The notes: generated from the sequence alone by a model not told the origin. 64,000 nt of DNA from Wurfbainia villosa (GCA_025175895.1 CM045993.1:47744621-47808620); one strand, 5' to 3'; counted from the stretch's first letter, positions 9,066 to 20,066 are shown. Translations and numbers: made by a program.

Positions 9066-10343
9066 TTGAAGATGTGGCCAGAGGGAAGACTCAAATGTTG
9101 CTGGGGGTCACCGGAAAAGTCACTGTAGAACTTCAGACGCCGGAACCCTAATCGAAACAAGGAAAAATAAGCCCTAAATCGCGTGAACTAGGGCTCGAAA
9201 TAGGTGAAAATGGAAGAGGAGAGACTTGTCTATCAAACCTAACACTTGGGAGGTTGGCACGGCCGGAAGATTCGGTCGGAGAGGGAGACGGCGATCGGAG
9301 AAGGAAGGGAGAAGGAGGGCTCGTCACGTGAAGACGCCGAACCCTAGCGGTTCGGTGTTATAAAAATGCGATTGATCCGATCGATGTGGAGCATCGATCG
9401 ATAGCTTTATTCATCGGGTTTACCGGTCGATCGGCCCGATCCGGCTCGGCAATCGATCAACCTTCAGAACGTAACGTGCTATAGTAGCATCGGTCGGTCG
9501 ATGTTGCTCATCATCGGTGATGAGCACATCACTCGGCTCGTCGAGCACTCGGTGATGGCCCTCGGCCTCGGTGAGCGATACCATCGATCGGTGATGGACC
9601 TCATCGATCGTGATGTTCAATCGATCCGAGTCATGAAGCTAGCACTGATCGATGGCCGTATCGTATCGCTCTGATGTTATCGGTCGATCGATAATCTATA
9701 TCGATCGATCGATATCTGATTTCCAGTTTTGAAAATCAGAAGATCTCGATTTCATCATCTTAATTATTCCATTTTATCACGTTAGATCTTGTATATCGAA
9801 TGTATTGATGTTATACTTTTATTCATGTATTCGTTAATGTATTTTAATGTTTTATTTCATTTTTGCAAACATTAACATTCAATGATTTCCAAAACCTAAC
9901 ATCTCACCCTTTCTAAGTGTTAAAATACACAATCAAGGTAAAAGACTTGTTTTGTGAGATGTAATCTATCCTAGACATTCCTTCCATGCAAAAATATGGT
10001 AAAACATATGAAGAATGGTGAATACAAGACATCAAGTTGTGTGGCACTTGAGTATCACTCTAGATGTTACCTTTACATCTTAACCACACATCTCTTGATA
10101 CATGAACTTCTAAAATGTGCCAACAATCAAAGTTACACACTATGACATCTAAATCTAGATCGTGTCAATTTTTTTGATTTTCATGTTTTCAAGATATATA
10201 TTGACACATCCTAAATTTCTTTGAAATTAAGGCTCAAAGATATTTCCAAGGTAACCATAACCTTGAAAGTAACCTAAGGTGCCACCTTTATCATGGTTGA
10301 GTTAACTACCCATCCAATCAAGGTTGGCACACCCTAAACCCAT
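9066..10343 (-). other. Noncoding interior of element C, ATCGATCG-rich
   Basis: No gene seen. Positions 9360-9720 hold many ATCGATCG and CGATCGAT palindromes, a perfect inverted repeat TGCTCATCA / TGATGAGCA with a 4-nt spacer (9505-9526), and CCGAACC / GGTTCGG at about 9337-9357. This block lies upstream of the second reading frame on its own strand, so it may be its former promoter or 5' UTR. Positions 9720-10340 are AT-rich and featureless. Confidence 0.6.
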
Positions 10344-12008
10344 TTAGTGTGAATCAATCACACTCTTAGGAACCCAAAACCGATTTGAGCTCCTAGGGTT
10401 AATTAGGTATTCCTTAGGGATAACCTCCCTAGATACCTTGCTAATGACCCTCCTAGCCTTATTAGCCTTGGTCATTTTGGTCTTGCCTAGGTTAACCTTA
10501 GGGATTGCCTCCCTAACAACCTTCTTAGTGGCCATCCTAGGTTTCTTCGAAACCTTGGCCATTAGGCACAAGCCTTGGTCAACTCTAGGAATGACTTTCC
10601 CATCGACCTTGGTCTTTCTAGACCTAGTTAGTGTCCCATAGTCGAATGGAACACTATGGTAAGTCACCTTGGACTTAGGTTTGTGACCCAAACCATTCTT
10701 TCCCTTGGTTGACTTTTGACTCTTAGGTCCTAGATGTTGACTTTGACTTCTTGATCTAAGAGTTTGACAATTTCACCCTTGAAATTGATTTTGTATCTTG
10801 TTTAGGGTCTTTTCCAATGTCTCAAGCCTTGACCTCAAGGCTTGGTTCTCTAATTCTAATTGCCCAATTTTAGAATTTTTATTTAAATCTTGGGCATTGG
10901 ACTTTCTTGGCATATGCCTAGTCCATTTTGGATTAAAACCTAGATGTTCTTGTATTTTCTTAATAGATTCCCTAGGTATTGTTTTTCTAGGGACATTAGT
11001 CCCAAATTTCTCCTTATTCTTAAGGTGAACATTCTTAGCTCCTAAACAAATATGTTTGTTATTTCTAGCATGCTCTTTATGATACATAACAAAATTGCTA
11101 AAATTAGTTCTAGCATGCTTTTTAATATTTAAATTAGACGGAGCATTATTTAAATATACCTTAGGGTTTGCCTTAGTGGCTCCCCCTACTTGTGATGCTC
11201 CCCTTTGCCCCTTCTTCTTCTTCTTTGGGCATTGACTCCGGTAATGACCCGGTAGTCGGCATTTGAAGCAAATGACATGCTCCTTGCTCTTTTGACTTGG
11301 AGAACCGGCGTCCGTTGACTTTTGTTGACTTTTAGGCAACGGAGGAGCTTTCTTGATCCTCTGTGGGCATTTGCTCTTGTAATGCCCATACTCCCTACAC
11401 TCAAAGCACATAATATGATTTTTATTTGAAAATAAAGTGTTTGAGTTACCTAGAGTGGTGGTAGGTGCCGGAGTTGAATTTTGAGCTTCCTCATCTTGAT
11501 CGGATGTTGAAAGTTCTTCTTGAGGTTGCTCCGGTGTAGAGGATGGTCTCTCCTCCTCAATCCTAGAAGTAGATGCTTCTTCCACATCTTCTACTTCTTC
11601 TTTCTCTGATTCGGAAGTTGACTCCATCTCAACTTCTTATTCCTCACTTTCACTTGAGGATGAACTCTCCTCATGGAATCTTGCCAATTTTCTCCATAGC
11701 TCCTTGGCATACATGTAATCCCCTAGCATGCACAAAACATCCTTAGGGATTAAATCTTCCAAAAGTTTCGTTACCTTAACTTCGGTCTTGAGCTTTTGGC
11801 ATTGCTCTTGGGTCCACTTTTTCAATTTTAGGACATTCCCCTTCTTATCCCTAGGGGGTTCAAAGCCTTCAACGAGAATGAACCAATCCTCTATGTTCAT
11901 CATCAAGAATGTTTCCATTCTTGCTCTCCATGCCGAAAAATCTTCTGGATCATAGGGAGGTGGAGTGTTGATTTCCCATCCAAGCTTGTCTTGGAATTCC
12001 ATATTCAC
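10344..12008 (-). pseudogene. Gag of element C
   Basis: One frame of about 555 codons interrupted only by stops at about 11637 and 10773. N-terminus (MNMEFQDKLGWEINTPPPYD) and the WTQEQ...AKELWRKLARFHE region are of the UBN2-like plant copia Gag type. A Ser/Glu-rich acidic stretch follows. Then come two intact zinc knuckles, CFECREYGHYKSKC and CFKCRLPGHYRSQC, a coiled-coil-like segment (LELENQALRSRLETLEKTLN) and a Lys-rich tail ending near VIPKEYLINPRSSNRFWVPK. The same tail is in D (IPKEYLVNPIGKNLFWVPK). In autonomous relatives protease follows; here the frame ends and no pol appears. Confidence 0.85.
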
Positions 12009-12060
12009 CCTCTAGCCTTTTACTTTAGCTCCCGGTTGTTAATCCGTAGAAGAGCCCCGG

Positions 12061-12074
12061 GCTCTGATACCACT
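12061..12074 (-). promoter_or_regulatory. Primer binding site of element C
   Basis: Minus-strand tggtatcagagc lies two bases inside the 5' LTR boundary, complementary to initiator-Met tRNA. Confidence 0.9.
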
Positions 12075-13447
12075 TGTTAGAGATCGTTTGAAAGCTAGAG
12101 GGGGGGGGTGAATAGCGTAGATGAAATTCGATCTCGTTCGTGTCTACAATTTCATTAGTGCGCAGCGGAAATAGAAATAATAATAAAAGCAATAACGAAA
12201 TGGACACAACACAAATCACAACAAGAGCATATAACGTGGTTCGGAACCGCACCGGTTCCTACTCCACGGATTGGGTTCGTACGAACCCTAGCGATGCCAC
12301 AAACACCACTAACCAATAAAACTCCTTCTTGACACAAGTCAAGGGTGGAGAAACCCCTTACAAGTAATCTTACAACAATAAGATACAAATACAAGCAATT
12401 ACAATAATGAATACGAAATACAAGTAAAGAAAAGACTTTACAACACTTGTTTTGATTGCTTGAATGTTTGGTTGCTTGCTTGCACTTGGAGACCTGATTT
12501 GCACCAACAAATCGCCCCAATTGCCCTCAAGAACCGATCCGAAAATCCTCCATCATGAGTTCCTTATAAAGCTTCAACCTGTGCTGGAAAAGGTATATCA
12601 GTCGACTGATCGGGACCATCAGTCGACTGATGCCACTGTTGTCGTGAGACAACGGCTAGATCCACGCTGGATAAGGCCAACGGAACCTTCATCAGTCGAC
12701 TGATGGAGCCTTCACTCGACGATCAGTCTCGACTCCATACGTGCGAAATCTGAGCACCGCCGACCGATCGGTCACGATCACGCGATCGCTGAGCCATCGA
12801 TCCATTGCTTACCTCTGGCGGATCGCTAGGCCATAACCCACAGTCAAACCCTAGTTGACTCGGTCGGCCGCCACATGGCACTAAATATGAGGTTTTAGCC
12901 CAAGTATGGTTCCCCCATACTTGCTAGACTACCCTTAGCCTAGACCTAAACCTTCTAGCCACCTCCATCAGCCTCACGCCTCTCAGATCCCTCCAAGTCA
13001 TCCATGACTTGTTCATCCACTGCGCTAGCCTTCAGGTGCTTCCATCGGCTATGTCATGCTAACGGTGTCTATACCGCCAAGGCACATTGGACTTACGCCG
13101 CCAAGACTCCGCTTGGACTTTACGCCGCCAACTATTGGACTTATGCTGCCAAGACTACCGCTTGGACTTTACGCCGCCAATATCAATACCCTTGGACTTC
13201 AAATGCCAACCCATGTTGGACTTCTCAAATGCCAAGACCATGCTAGGACTTTCCCTTGCCAACTCATGTTGGACTTTTACATTGCCAAGACCATGCTTGG
13301 ACTTTCCAGTCCAAGAACTCAAGACTTGGACTTACCATGACAATTACATTGTCATATGTTTTTGTCAAAACATCAAAACACATCAAGACATCACTCGAGC
13401 CAAACTCGAGTCCTGGTCAATTGTGACCTGGGCCGATTGCACCAACA
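12075..13447 (-). repeat. 5' LTR of element C
   Basis: Pairs with 4680-6073. Palindromes CAGTCGACTG start at 12599 and 12620 (21 bp apart) and 12693, with a degenerate partner at 12713. Minus-strand TATA box at 12563-12571. It lacks the pair seen at 5469/5490 in the other LTR, so the two LTRs differ mainly in palindrome content. Confidence 0.92.
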
Positions 13448-14788
13448 ATTTTCAATATCGAAGCGAGCAACAAGCGTGCTCGTAAAGATAATCAATTAGA
13501 CTCCTACATGTGGCATTGTCGTCTTGGTCATGTAAGCAAGAAACGCATGTCCGAATTACACCGATGTGGAATTCTAGAATCATTTGAATTGGATTCATAC
13601 GATACATGTGAATCATGCTTGAAAGGCAAGATGACTAAGTTACCTTTTACAGGAAAAGGTGAACGAGTGGGAGAGTCGCTAGGTCTAATACATACTGATG
13701 TATGTGGATCTATGTCAACTCAAGCTTTAGGAGGTTATAGCTACTTCATTACCTTCACTGATGATCACTCACGGTTTGGGTATGTATTCTTGATGAAACA
13801 CAAGTCTGAAGCCTTTGAAAGGTTCAAAGAATTCATAAATGAAGTAGAAAAACAACATGACAAGAGTATTAAAATACTTCGATCAGATCGAGGTGGTGAA
13901 TACTTAAGTCAAGAGTTTCTTGATTATCTAAGAGACAATGGTATATTGTCTTAATGGACTCCGCCATATACACCACAGCATAATGGTGTATCTGAGAGGC
14001 GTAACCGGACCTTGTTGGACATGGTCAGGTCAATGATGAATCATGCGAATCTTCCCAAGTCCTTTTGGGGCTATGCACTTCAGACAACTGTTTACTTGTT
14101 AAACAGAATGCCAACCAAGGTAGTCTCTACTACTCCATATGAGATATGGAATAGTAAGAAACCTCATGTATCTTACTTGAAGATATGGGGTTGTCCTGCT
14201 TATGTGAAGCGGACTGTATCAGACAAATTGGATGCTAAGTCTGATAAATGTCTATTTATTGGATACCCTAAGGAAACAAGGGGTTACCAATTCTATCATC
14301 CTGTGGAACAAAAGGTGTTGGTTTCAAGGCATGCTGTGTTTCTAGAGAAAGAGATTCTCTTGCAAGAAAACAGTGGGAGTGTCGTCGAGCTTGAGGAGGC
14401 TCGAGAGACTCAAATAGACATTGATGAGATACCTGGTGATGCACAACAGCCGACAACTCATAGTGATGAGCAATCGGCTGGACCTATTGAAACACCACAC
14501 CTTCGTAGATCTGGTAGAACACGCAATATTCCTGAGAGATATGGATTTCTCATAAGTGAATCGAACGACGTGTTACTCATTGATGATGAGGAGCCTACCA
14601 GTTATGAAGAAGTGCTGACAAGTTCAGAAAGGGATAAGTGGCTTGATGCCATGAAGTCGAAAATGGATTCCATGTATGAAAACCAAGTTTGGAACTTGGT
14701 TGACCCACCTGAAGACATCAAACCTATAGGGTGCAAATGGGTTTTCAAGAAGAAAACCGACATGGATGGTAATGTGATTACCTATTAG
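13448..14788 (+). pseudogene. Integrase of element A
   Basis: Resumes A's frame after C. The H-H-C-C zinc module (WHCRLGH ... CESCLKGK, about 13508-13627) is intact. The catalytic core shows Asp in HTDVCGSM and FTDDHSRFGY and Glu in VSERRNRTL. A TAA at 13952-13954 sits where B has CAA (Gln), so integrase is truncated before the Glu. The frame then continues from about 13955 through the C-terminal region (GCPAYVKRTVSDKLDAKSDK, LFIGYPKETRGYQFY) and a linker into reverse transcriptase (WKWVFKKK type) until a 1-nt loss near 14786. Confidence 0.88.
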
Positions 14789-16115
14789 CAAGATTAGTGG
14801 CGAAAGGATATCGTCAAAAACAAGGTGTTGATTATGACAAAACTTATTCGCCTATAGCTATGCTTAAATCCATTCGGATGCTCCTTGCCATAGCGGCTCA
14901 TTATGATTATGTGGTATGGCAGATGAATGTGAAAATAGCTTTCCTTAATGGAAACCTGCTCGAGGACGTGTATATGATACAGCCTGAGGGTTTCACATCG
15001 GTTGATAAAACCAAGGTATGGAAATTGCGACGGTCCATATATGGATTGAAGCAAGCATCCAGGAGCTGGAATATCCGTTTTTATGAGACAATCAAAAGGT
15101 TTGACTTCACACAAAATCCAGACGAACCTTGTGTGTACAAGAAGGTTAGTGGGAGTGCAGTCATGTTCCTAGTATTGTATGTCGATGACATATTACTTAT
15201 AGGAGACGATGTTTCAGTCTTACAGTCAGTTAAGATTTGGTTATCCAAGACATTCTCCATGAAAGACCTGGGAGAAGCAACCTATATCCTCGAGATTAAG
15301 ATCTATAGAGATAGATCAAAATGGTTGCTTGGTCTTTCGCAGTCTACATATATAGACCGAGTGCTAAAGAGGTTTCCAAGAATGGTTTCATACCCATCAG
15401 GCATGGGATACACCTTTCGAAGTCTATGTGTCCGGGCACAGAAGACGAGAGGATTTGCATGAGTAAGATTCCCTATGCATCCGCAATAGGATCTATCATG
15501 TTTGCTATGTTATGTACGAAGCCCGATGTATCATATGCTCTGAGTGTCACGAGTAGATACCAGTCTGATCTAGGAATGGATCATTGGGTGGATGTTAAGA
15601 TGATCCTTAAGTACTTAAGAAGAACTAAGCATGTGTTCCTAATATATGGAGAAGGGGACATGGTGATACGCGGGTATACGGATGCCAGCTTCCAGACAGA
15701 CAAGGATGATTCCAGGTCTCAGTCTGGATACGTGTTCACTTTGAATGGGGGCACAGTGAGTTGGAAAAGTTCCAAACAAGACACTGTAGCGGATTCTACC
15801 ACTGAGGCAGAATACATTGCAGCTTCGGAAGCAGCAAAGCAAGCGGTTTGGATCAAGAAGTTCATTTATGAACTTGGTGTGATTCCAGGCATTGTTAAAG
15901 CAATAGCGGTCTACTGCGACAACAATGGAGCAATTGCACAGGCGAAAGAGCCAAGGTCTCATCAACGATCCAAACATGTGCTTTATCGCTATCATCTTAT
16001 CAGAGAGATCATCAGTAGGAAAGAAATACAAATCGAGAAAATCCCCACTGAAAGGAACTTAGCGAATCCTTTGATTAAGGCATTATCTCAAAGTAAGTTT
16101 GAGGGTCATGTTTGA
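14789..16115 (+). pseudogene. Reverse transcriptase and RNase H of element A
   Basis: After the frameshift near 14786, RT runs from about 14797 (YSPIAMLKSIRMLL). The first catalytic Asp motif reads QMNVKIAFLNG where B has QMDVK, an Asp-to-Asn change; YVDD (about 15180) is intact. A 13-nt loss relative to B near 15376 shifts the frame. RNase H then continues in another frame to 16115 with YTDAS, EAEYIA and CDNNGA. Near the end NLANPL stands where E has NLVDPF. At least three independent lesions make it non-functional. Confidence 0.9.
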
Positions 16116-16145
16116 GCTATGGTATAGGATACCGTAGCGATTGGC

Positions 16146-16164
16146 ATTAAGCTAAGTGAGAGTT
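16146..16164 (+). promoter_or_regulatory. Polypurine tract of element A
   Basis: ttaagctaagtgagagt directly before the 3' LTR. B has aagtgggagtc at the same place, so the A copy is degraded (GGG to GAG). Confidence 0.75.
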
Positions 16165-17223
16165 TGTTAGTGATATATGAGAGATGTCCTAAGGCAATCG
16201 CCTTATGTTTGAACCATTTATATAATAAATGAAGATTCACTATTTGAGTATACATGTTTTCATGTATTTGATTAGATCTTAAACTCATTTACTGAATGTC
16301 CACGATACGATTCACAACATGAGAGAATTTGTGATTGGATCACAACTAGTGAGTATCTCTACATGTGTAACTGTGATGTATCGGAATTATCCCTAGTCGA
16401 TGAATTGATGGATTTGGACACCATTGATTCTGTCGAAACTAGCACGAGGTATACTCTTTGGTGTATCCAAGTAGCTGATTCTCACTGGCTGGAGACATTG
16501 TGATGTCCGGAGTTAATCGTGGATGCTAGTTATGGTAACTAGTTCATTGGAGTGACCAGCCGTAAGACTTCATATGGTTCTCTTCATATATAGATATGTC
16601 AATGAAGTTCTTACTGCAGCTTAAGTGCGATGTTCCTTTGACTTGCGGTATTCAAGTCATCTTGATCATGAAGACTTATGCTTTGACATCTTAAGCAGGC
16701 ATCTCTGAGGAGATGTGGACCCGGGATGATTGGGTATAAGTCGAAGTGATCGAAGGTGTTTTAATAGCCTATAAAGGATTCACCACTCCTTGCGAGGAGA
16801 TGTATACCCATGGCCTCTCGTTGGATTGTTACTAAAGTCTTTGTCCAAAGCATTACATGTTTAGAGTAAGATACTCTTTGATACATGTGCAGTAACTAGA
16901 ATCCGTAGGATGAGGAAATGATACTTGGGCTAGGTGTGACGTAGTCAGCCTAGTGGGGACTGACACTATAGACCATGTCCTGAACCAAGTGGGTATAAGA
17001 TGAGTGAAGGGAATGGGGCACGATTCATTCGAGTTGCTGAAGGGTTTCAGAAATAGTTCTGGATCAACCGTTGATCTTTTCGGTTAATTGGGGATCATGA
17101 TGTACTACTAGGTGCCACTCATGATCATTCTATAATTAATGGTTAATTATAGACGGCCAACATAAACTGAGAACCTATTTGGTCACACGCACAACGAGCG
17201 TAATCCGAAGGATTTAAAACGAG
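16165..17223 (+). repeat. 3' LTR of element A, truncated
   Basis: Colinear with the minus strand of 40023-38975 in B through ggatttaaaacgag, then breaks into D Gag sequence at 17224. The TATA region and LTR end are absent. Small reading frames inside are not genes. Confidence 0.88.
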
Positions 17224-18169
17224 GGTAAGGTATGCTTTAAAAGATTTTCAATTTAATAAATCTAATGATAGGAGGAGAAGATCAAGGGGGAAGGTGATTT
17301 TCTATAATTTCCAAGGAGAGGGACATATAAGGGACAATTGTCCCCTCTTGAACAAAAGCAAGGAGGAGAAGAGAAAGAAGGAAGAAAAGAAGAAGAAGGG
17401 GAGCAAGAAGAAAAAGTAAGAAGAAAATAAGTCAAAAGAAAAAGAGAAGGCCAAGGCACTAAAAGCAAGGACATGGGATGACCCCTCCTCATCATCTTCA
17501 TCATCATCGGAAGAGGAGAATGCCTTTGTCACCAACTTAGCATTGATGGCCTTTGATGACTTAGATTGCTCCTCCTCCAAAAATGAAGAAGTAAGCTCAA
17601 GTGAGGAGAGCTCTAGTGAAGGGGGAGCTTCATCATCCTCCTCATCCGAAGAAGAGGACATGGAAACTATGGTAACTAACCTTTCACCTAGTAAAATAGT
17701 TTCTATGATTTCTAGTCTTACTAAGGATTTATTTAGAGCAAAGAATAAAAATAAATGCATTCTTGAGCAAATTAAGGATTTAGAAAATAAGCTAGAAAAA
17801 GCATGCTTAAATGATAATGATAATGATGCATGCTCACATGATAACTATATGCCTTTGGATGTTAGTGATGCATGTATGGAAGAAAATAGGGCTTTAAGGG
17901 AAAAGGTAGACCATTTGACCAAAGCCTTAGAAAAATTTACAATTGGCTCAAATACATTGAACATGATAATTGGGAGCCAAAGGGCAAGCTTCAACAAGAA
18001 AGGATTAGGTTATAAAGAAAAGAAAAATGAAAAGGCCTATAAATGTCTAATAGCTAGGGGTCAAGACAAAAAGAAAATAATTGCTAAAAAATGGATCCCT
18101 AAGGAGTATTTAGTGAACCCCATAGGAAAGAACTTATTTTGGGTTCCAAAATCCATCCTTAAGGGTTAG
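17224..18169 (+). pseudogene. Gag fragment of element D
   Basis: The frame passes a zinc-knuckle relic FYNFQGEGHIRDNC (17300-17341) in which both leading Cys are Phe, a Lys/Glu-rich basic run, a TAA at 17417-17419, and then an open frame to 18169. It has a Ser/Glu acidic block, a coiled-coil-like ENRALREKVDHLTKALEKF and the tail IPKEYLVNPIGKNLFWVPK shared with C. The N-terminal half was removed at the junction with A. Confidence 0.82.
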
Positions 18170-19087
18170 AAAAACCCTAGGATAGTCAACCATATGCAAT
18201 TTACCCATATCATATATTGGTTGACTTAGGATGGCGGGACAACATTTTTGAAATAGTGTTAGGTGATGATAATGCACCTATAAATAGATAAATCATGCTT
18301 TAGGTGATATTTGCCTTATTATCATAATGTAATACCTAATGCATGATAACAATGTGATGAATACATTTATTTCATGATCATAATGTGAAATACAGGATGA
18401 TACTTAACCTTGATAGAATTACATAAAAATAATGGTTAAGTACATACAAAAACCTTTAGGATACATCTCACACTCACCATAGGCTACTTTGATTGAAAAC
18501 TTAGCATGGGTGAGATGTTAGGATGATACAAATGTCCACTAATGCCTATGGCATTTAGATGGTTATTTAAAGTATCATGGGGAAGACTTATGTTTAATTC
18601 ATAGACATATTGGCCAAAGATCATTGTTGGATATTTCATATGTTTTCAAATCAATTTCATACTTTAAAATCTGTGTATTCATGTTTTGAAACAATCCAAA
18701 GCAAGACTAGGTGTTAAAATGGATACTAACATGATCAAAAACCTAATGGTTTTTAAAGCTTTTGGATTTTTGGCAAATCTCTCAAAATATGATGATTTTT
18801 CATGAAAAACTATTTTTCATTGATATATATACTTAAAAGAAATGTGTTCCCTAAATTTCACTATTTTTAGAATTTTCTGGAATTTATAGTGCATTTCTGA
18901 ATTTCCTCCAAAAATCAGAAATTCGGATTTCATTGTGCCAATCGACTGCCATACTGATAGCAGTCAACTGATGGACTGTAAACAAGCACAGTAACCTGAT
19001 TTTATCAAGTTTTTGACTGGTTTTAATTTTTGTTTCTCTCTATACTTGATGCCACGATATATAAATATTGTTTAATCTTTTTGATGA
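18170..19087 (+). other. Noncoding interior of element D
   Basis: No gene or pol motif seen in 0.9 kb of AT-rich DNA. A degenerate palindrome pair (CAATCGACTG at 18939, CAGTCAACTG at 18961) is 22 bp apart. Confidence 0.7.
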
Positions 19088-19263
19088 TGTCAAAGGGGGA
19101 GAAAACTATATGTTTAAGTAAGGGGGAATATATTTAGGGGGAGTTTCATGTATTAAGGGGGAGAGTTGCTAATCATGCTATTTACATTCTTTCCTTTATT
19201 AATATTTTATCAAATATTTTTACCTCACTTAAACGGATTGCCACACATCAAAAAGGGGGAGAT
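19088..19263 (+). promoter_or_regulatory. Polypurine-tract cluster of element D
   Basis: Four to five AGGGGGA tracts (about 19093, 19121, 19135, 19157) precede the tract AAAAAGGGGGAGAT that abuts the LTR at 19264. Multiple tracts are a known Sirevirus trait. Confidence 0.85.
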
Positions 19264-19699
19264 TGTTAGGGCAATCTCTTGTCGTGATATGGTTTTGATG
19301 TGTGTTGTAAAGAGTTTAAGTTAGGTTGTTATTATGATTTGATATGTGCGTTGGAGTATTGCAGGACTTAGTAATTCGCACATAGAGCTTTGGCGGGTTC
19401 ACCACTCATAACCTTGTGCTTGAGTCGGAGAAGGAGCATTGCAGAGTCGTGCGCTTGATGCTGCCGAGGGACCGCCGGACGAGACGACTTGAAGCGAAGC
19501 CAAGGAAGAAGACTTCGGAGGCAAGAGACGCGAAGGAGCATTACAGAGTCGTGCGCCTGATGCTGCTGAGGGACGTGGCCACGAACGAAGAGAGCTTCGG
19601 CGAGGGACTTCGAGTGAGATGAGAGAATGAGTGAATTGTAAGTAGCTCATTAGGTGAACTTGGCCGAATGGCTAAGTGTCGGATGAGTTTTCCCAACAT

Positions 19700-20020
19700 C
19701 AGTCGACTGCCATGAAATGGCAGTCGACTGCTCTGAGTTGAATAGGTTCGACTGGTATTCGACTGAGTTATTTTGGGGCCAGCAGTCGACTGCCATATGT
19801 GGGCAGTCGACTGCCAAGACTATCAACCTACTGCTTAAGGCAGTAGTCGACTGATTAAGAGGGTTTGGCCACAGAACCACTCGTAGCCGACTGGGCAGTC
19901 GACTGATGGGATCCATCAGTCGACTGCCAAGTGTTCCGTTGGACTACAACGGTCGGGATCCGACGTGTTCAGAGGCCGTTGAAGTGGCAACAGTCAACTG
20001 CTAAGGGCAGCAGTCGACTG
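19700..20020. repeat. CAGTCGACTG palindrome pairs in the D LTR
   Basis: Perfect copies start at 19700, 19721, 19783, 19804, 19896, 19917 and 20011, with variant CAGTCAACTG at 19991. Pair spacings are 21, 21, 21 and 20 bp. Each of the first three pairs is a larger inverted repeat: CAGTCGACTGCCAT / ATGGCAGTCGACTG with a 3-nt centre, a 12-bp arm version, and CAGTCGACTGATGG / CCATCAGTCGACTG with a 3-nt centre. Confidence 0.92.
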
Positions 20021-20046
20021 GTGGCGGCCAACGGGAAGAAATCAAT

Positions 20047-20066
20047 CCTCTCTATAAAAAGAGAGG
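20047..20066 (+). promoter_or_regulatory. TATA box of the D LTR inside an inverted repeat
   Basis: CCTCTCT-ATAAAA-AGAGAGG: a TATAAAAA box centred in a perfect 7-bp inverted repeat, just downstream of the palindrome array. Confidence 0.7.

Larger units (their letters stand above)
4680..13447 (-). mobile_element. Element C: SIRE-like, pol-less LTR retrotransposon
   Basis: On the minus strand it runs TGTTGGTG... to ...CTCTAACA. Target duplication ATTTT is at 4675-4679 and 13448-13452. LTRs are 4680-6073 and 12075-13447 (1394 and 1373 bp), with a primer site at 12061-12074 and a purine tract at 6074-6087. Internal order: Gag (12008-10344), palindrome-rich noncoding DNA, a second decayed reading frame (9065-7815), noncoding DNA, purine-tract cluster. 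No reverse transcriptase or integrase is recognisable in the 6 kb interior, so it probably depended on an autonomous relative. Confidence 0.92.
1394..17223 (+). mobile_element. Element A: Ty1/copia retrotransposon, 3' truncated, split by C
   Basis: Starts with TGTTAGTGATATATG (1394), repeated at the 3' LTR start (16165). Order: 5' LTR, primer site, long leader, Gag, protease, integrase (split by C), reverse transcriptase, RNase H, purine tract, partial 3' LTR. It is the same family as element B (minus strand, 37804-47240), a direct comparator. The 3' LTR ends after about 1059 bp of an expected 2.2 kb and no target duplication exists, so one deletion removed the end of A together with part of host element D. 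Confidence 0.9.

Noticed and set aside
9358..9367. TATAAAAA-like box near the second reading frame of C
   Set aside because: It is on the plus strand, facing away from that minus-strand frame, so it cannot serve as its promoter as read.
17302..17760. 152-codon minus-strand frame
   Set aside because: It is the reverse of the Ser/Glu- and Lys-rich Gag of element D; low-complexity shadow.
19700..20020. Evenly spaced palindromes resembling a CRISPR array
   Set aside because: Copies are 10 bp, irregular between pairs, in a plant LTR, with no cas genes or unique uniform spacers.
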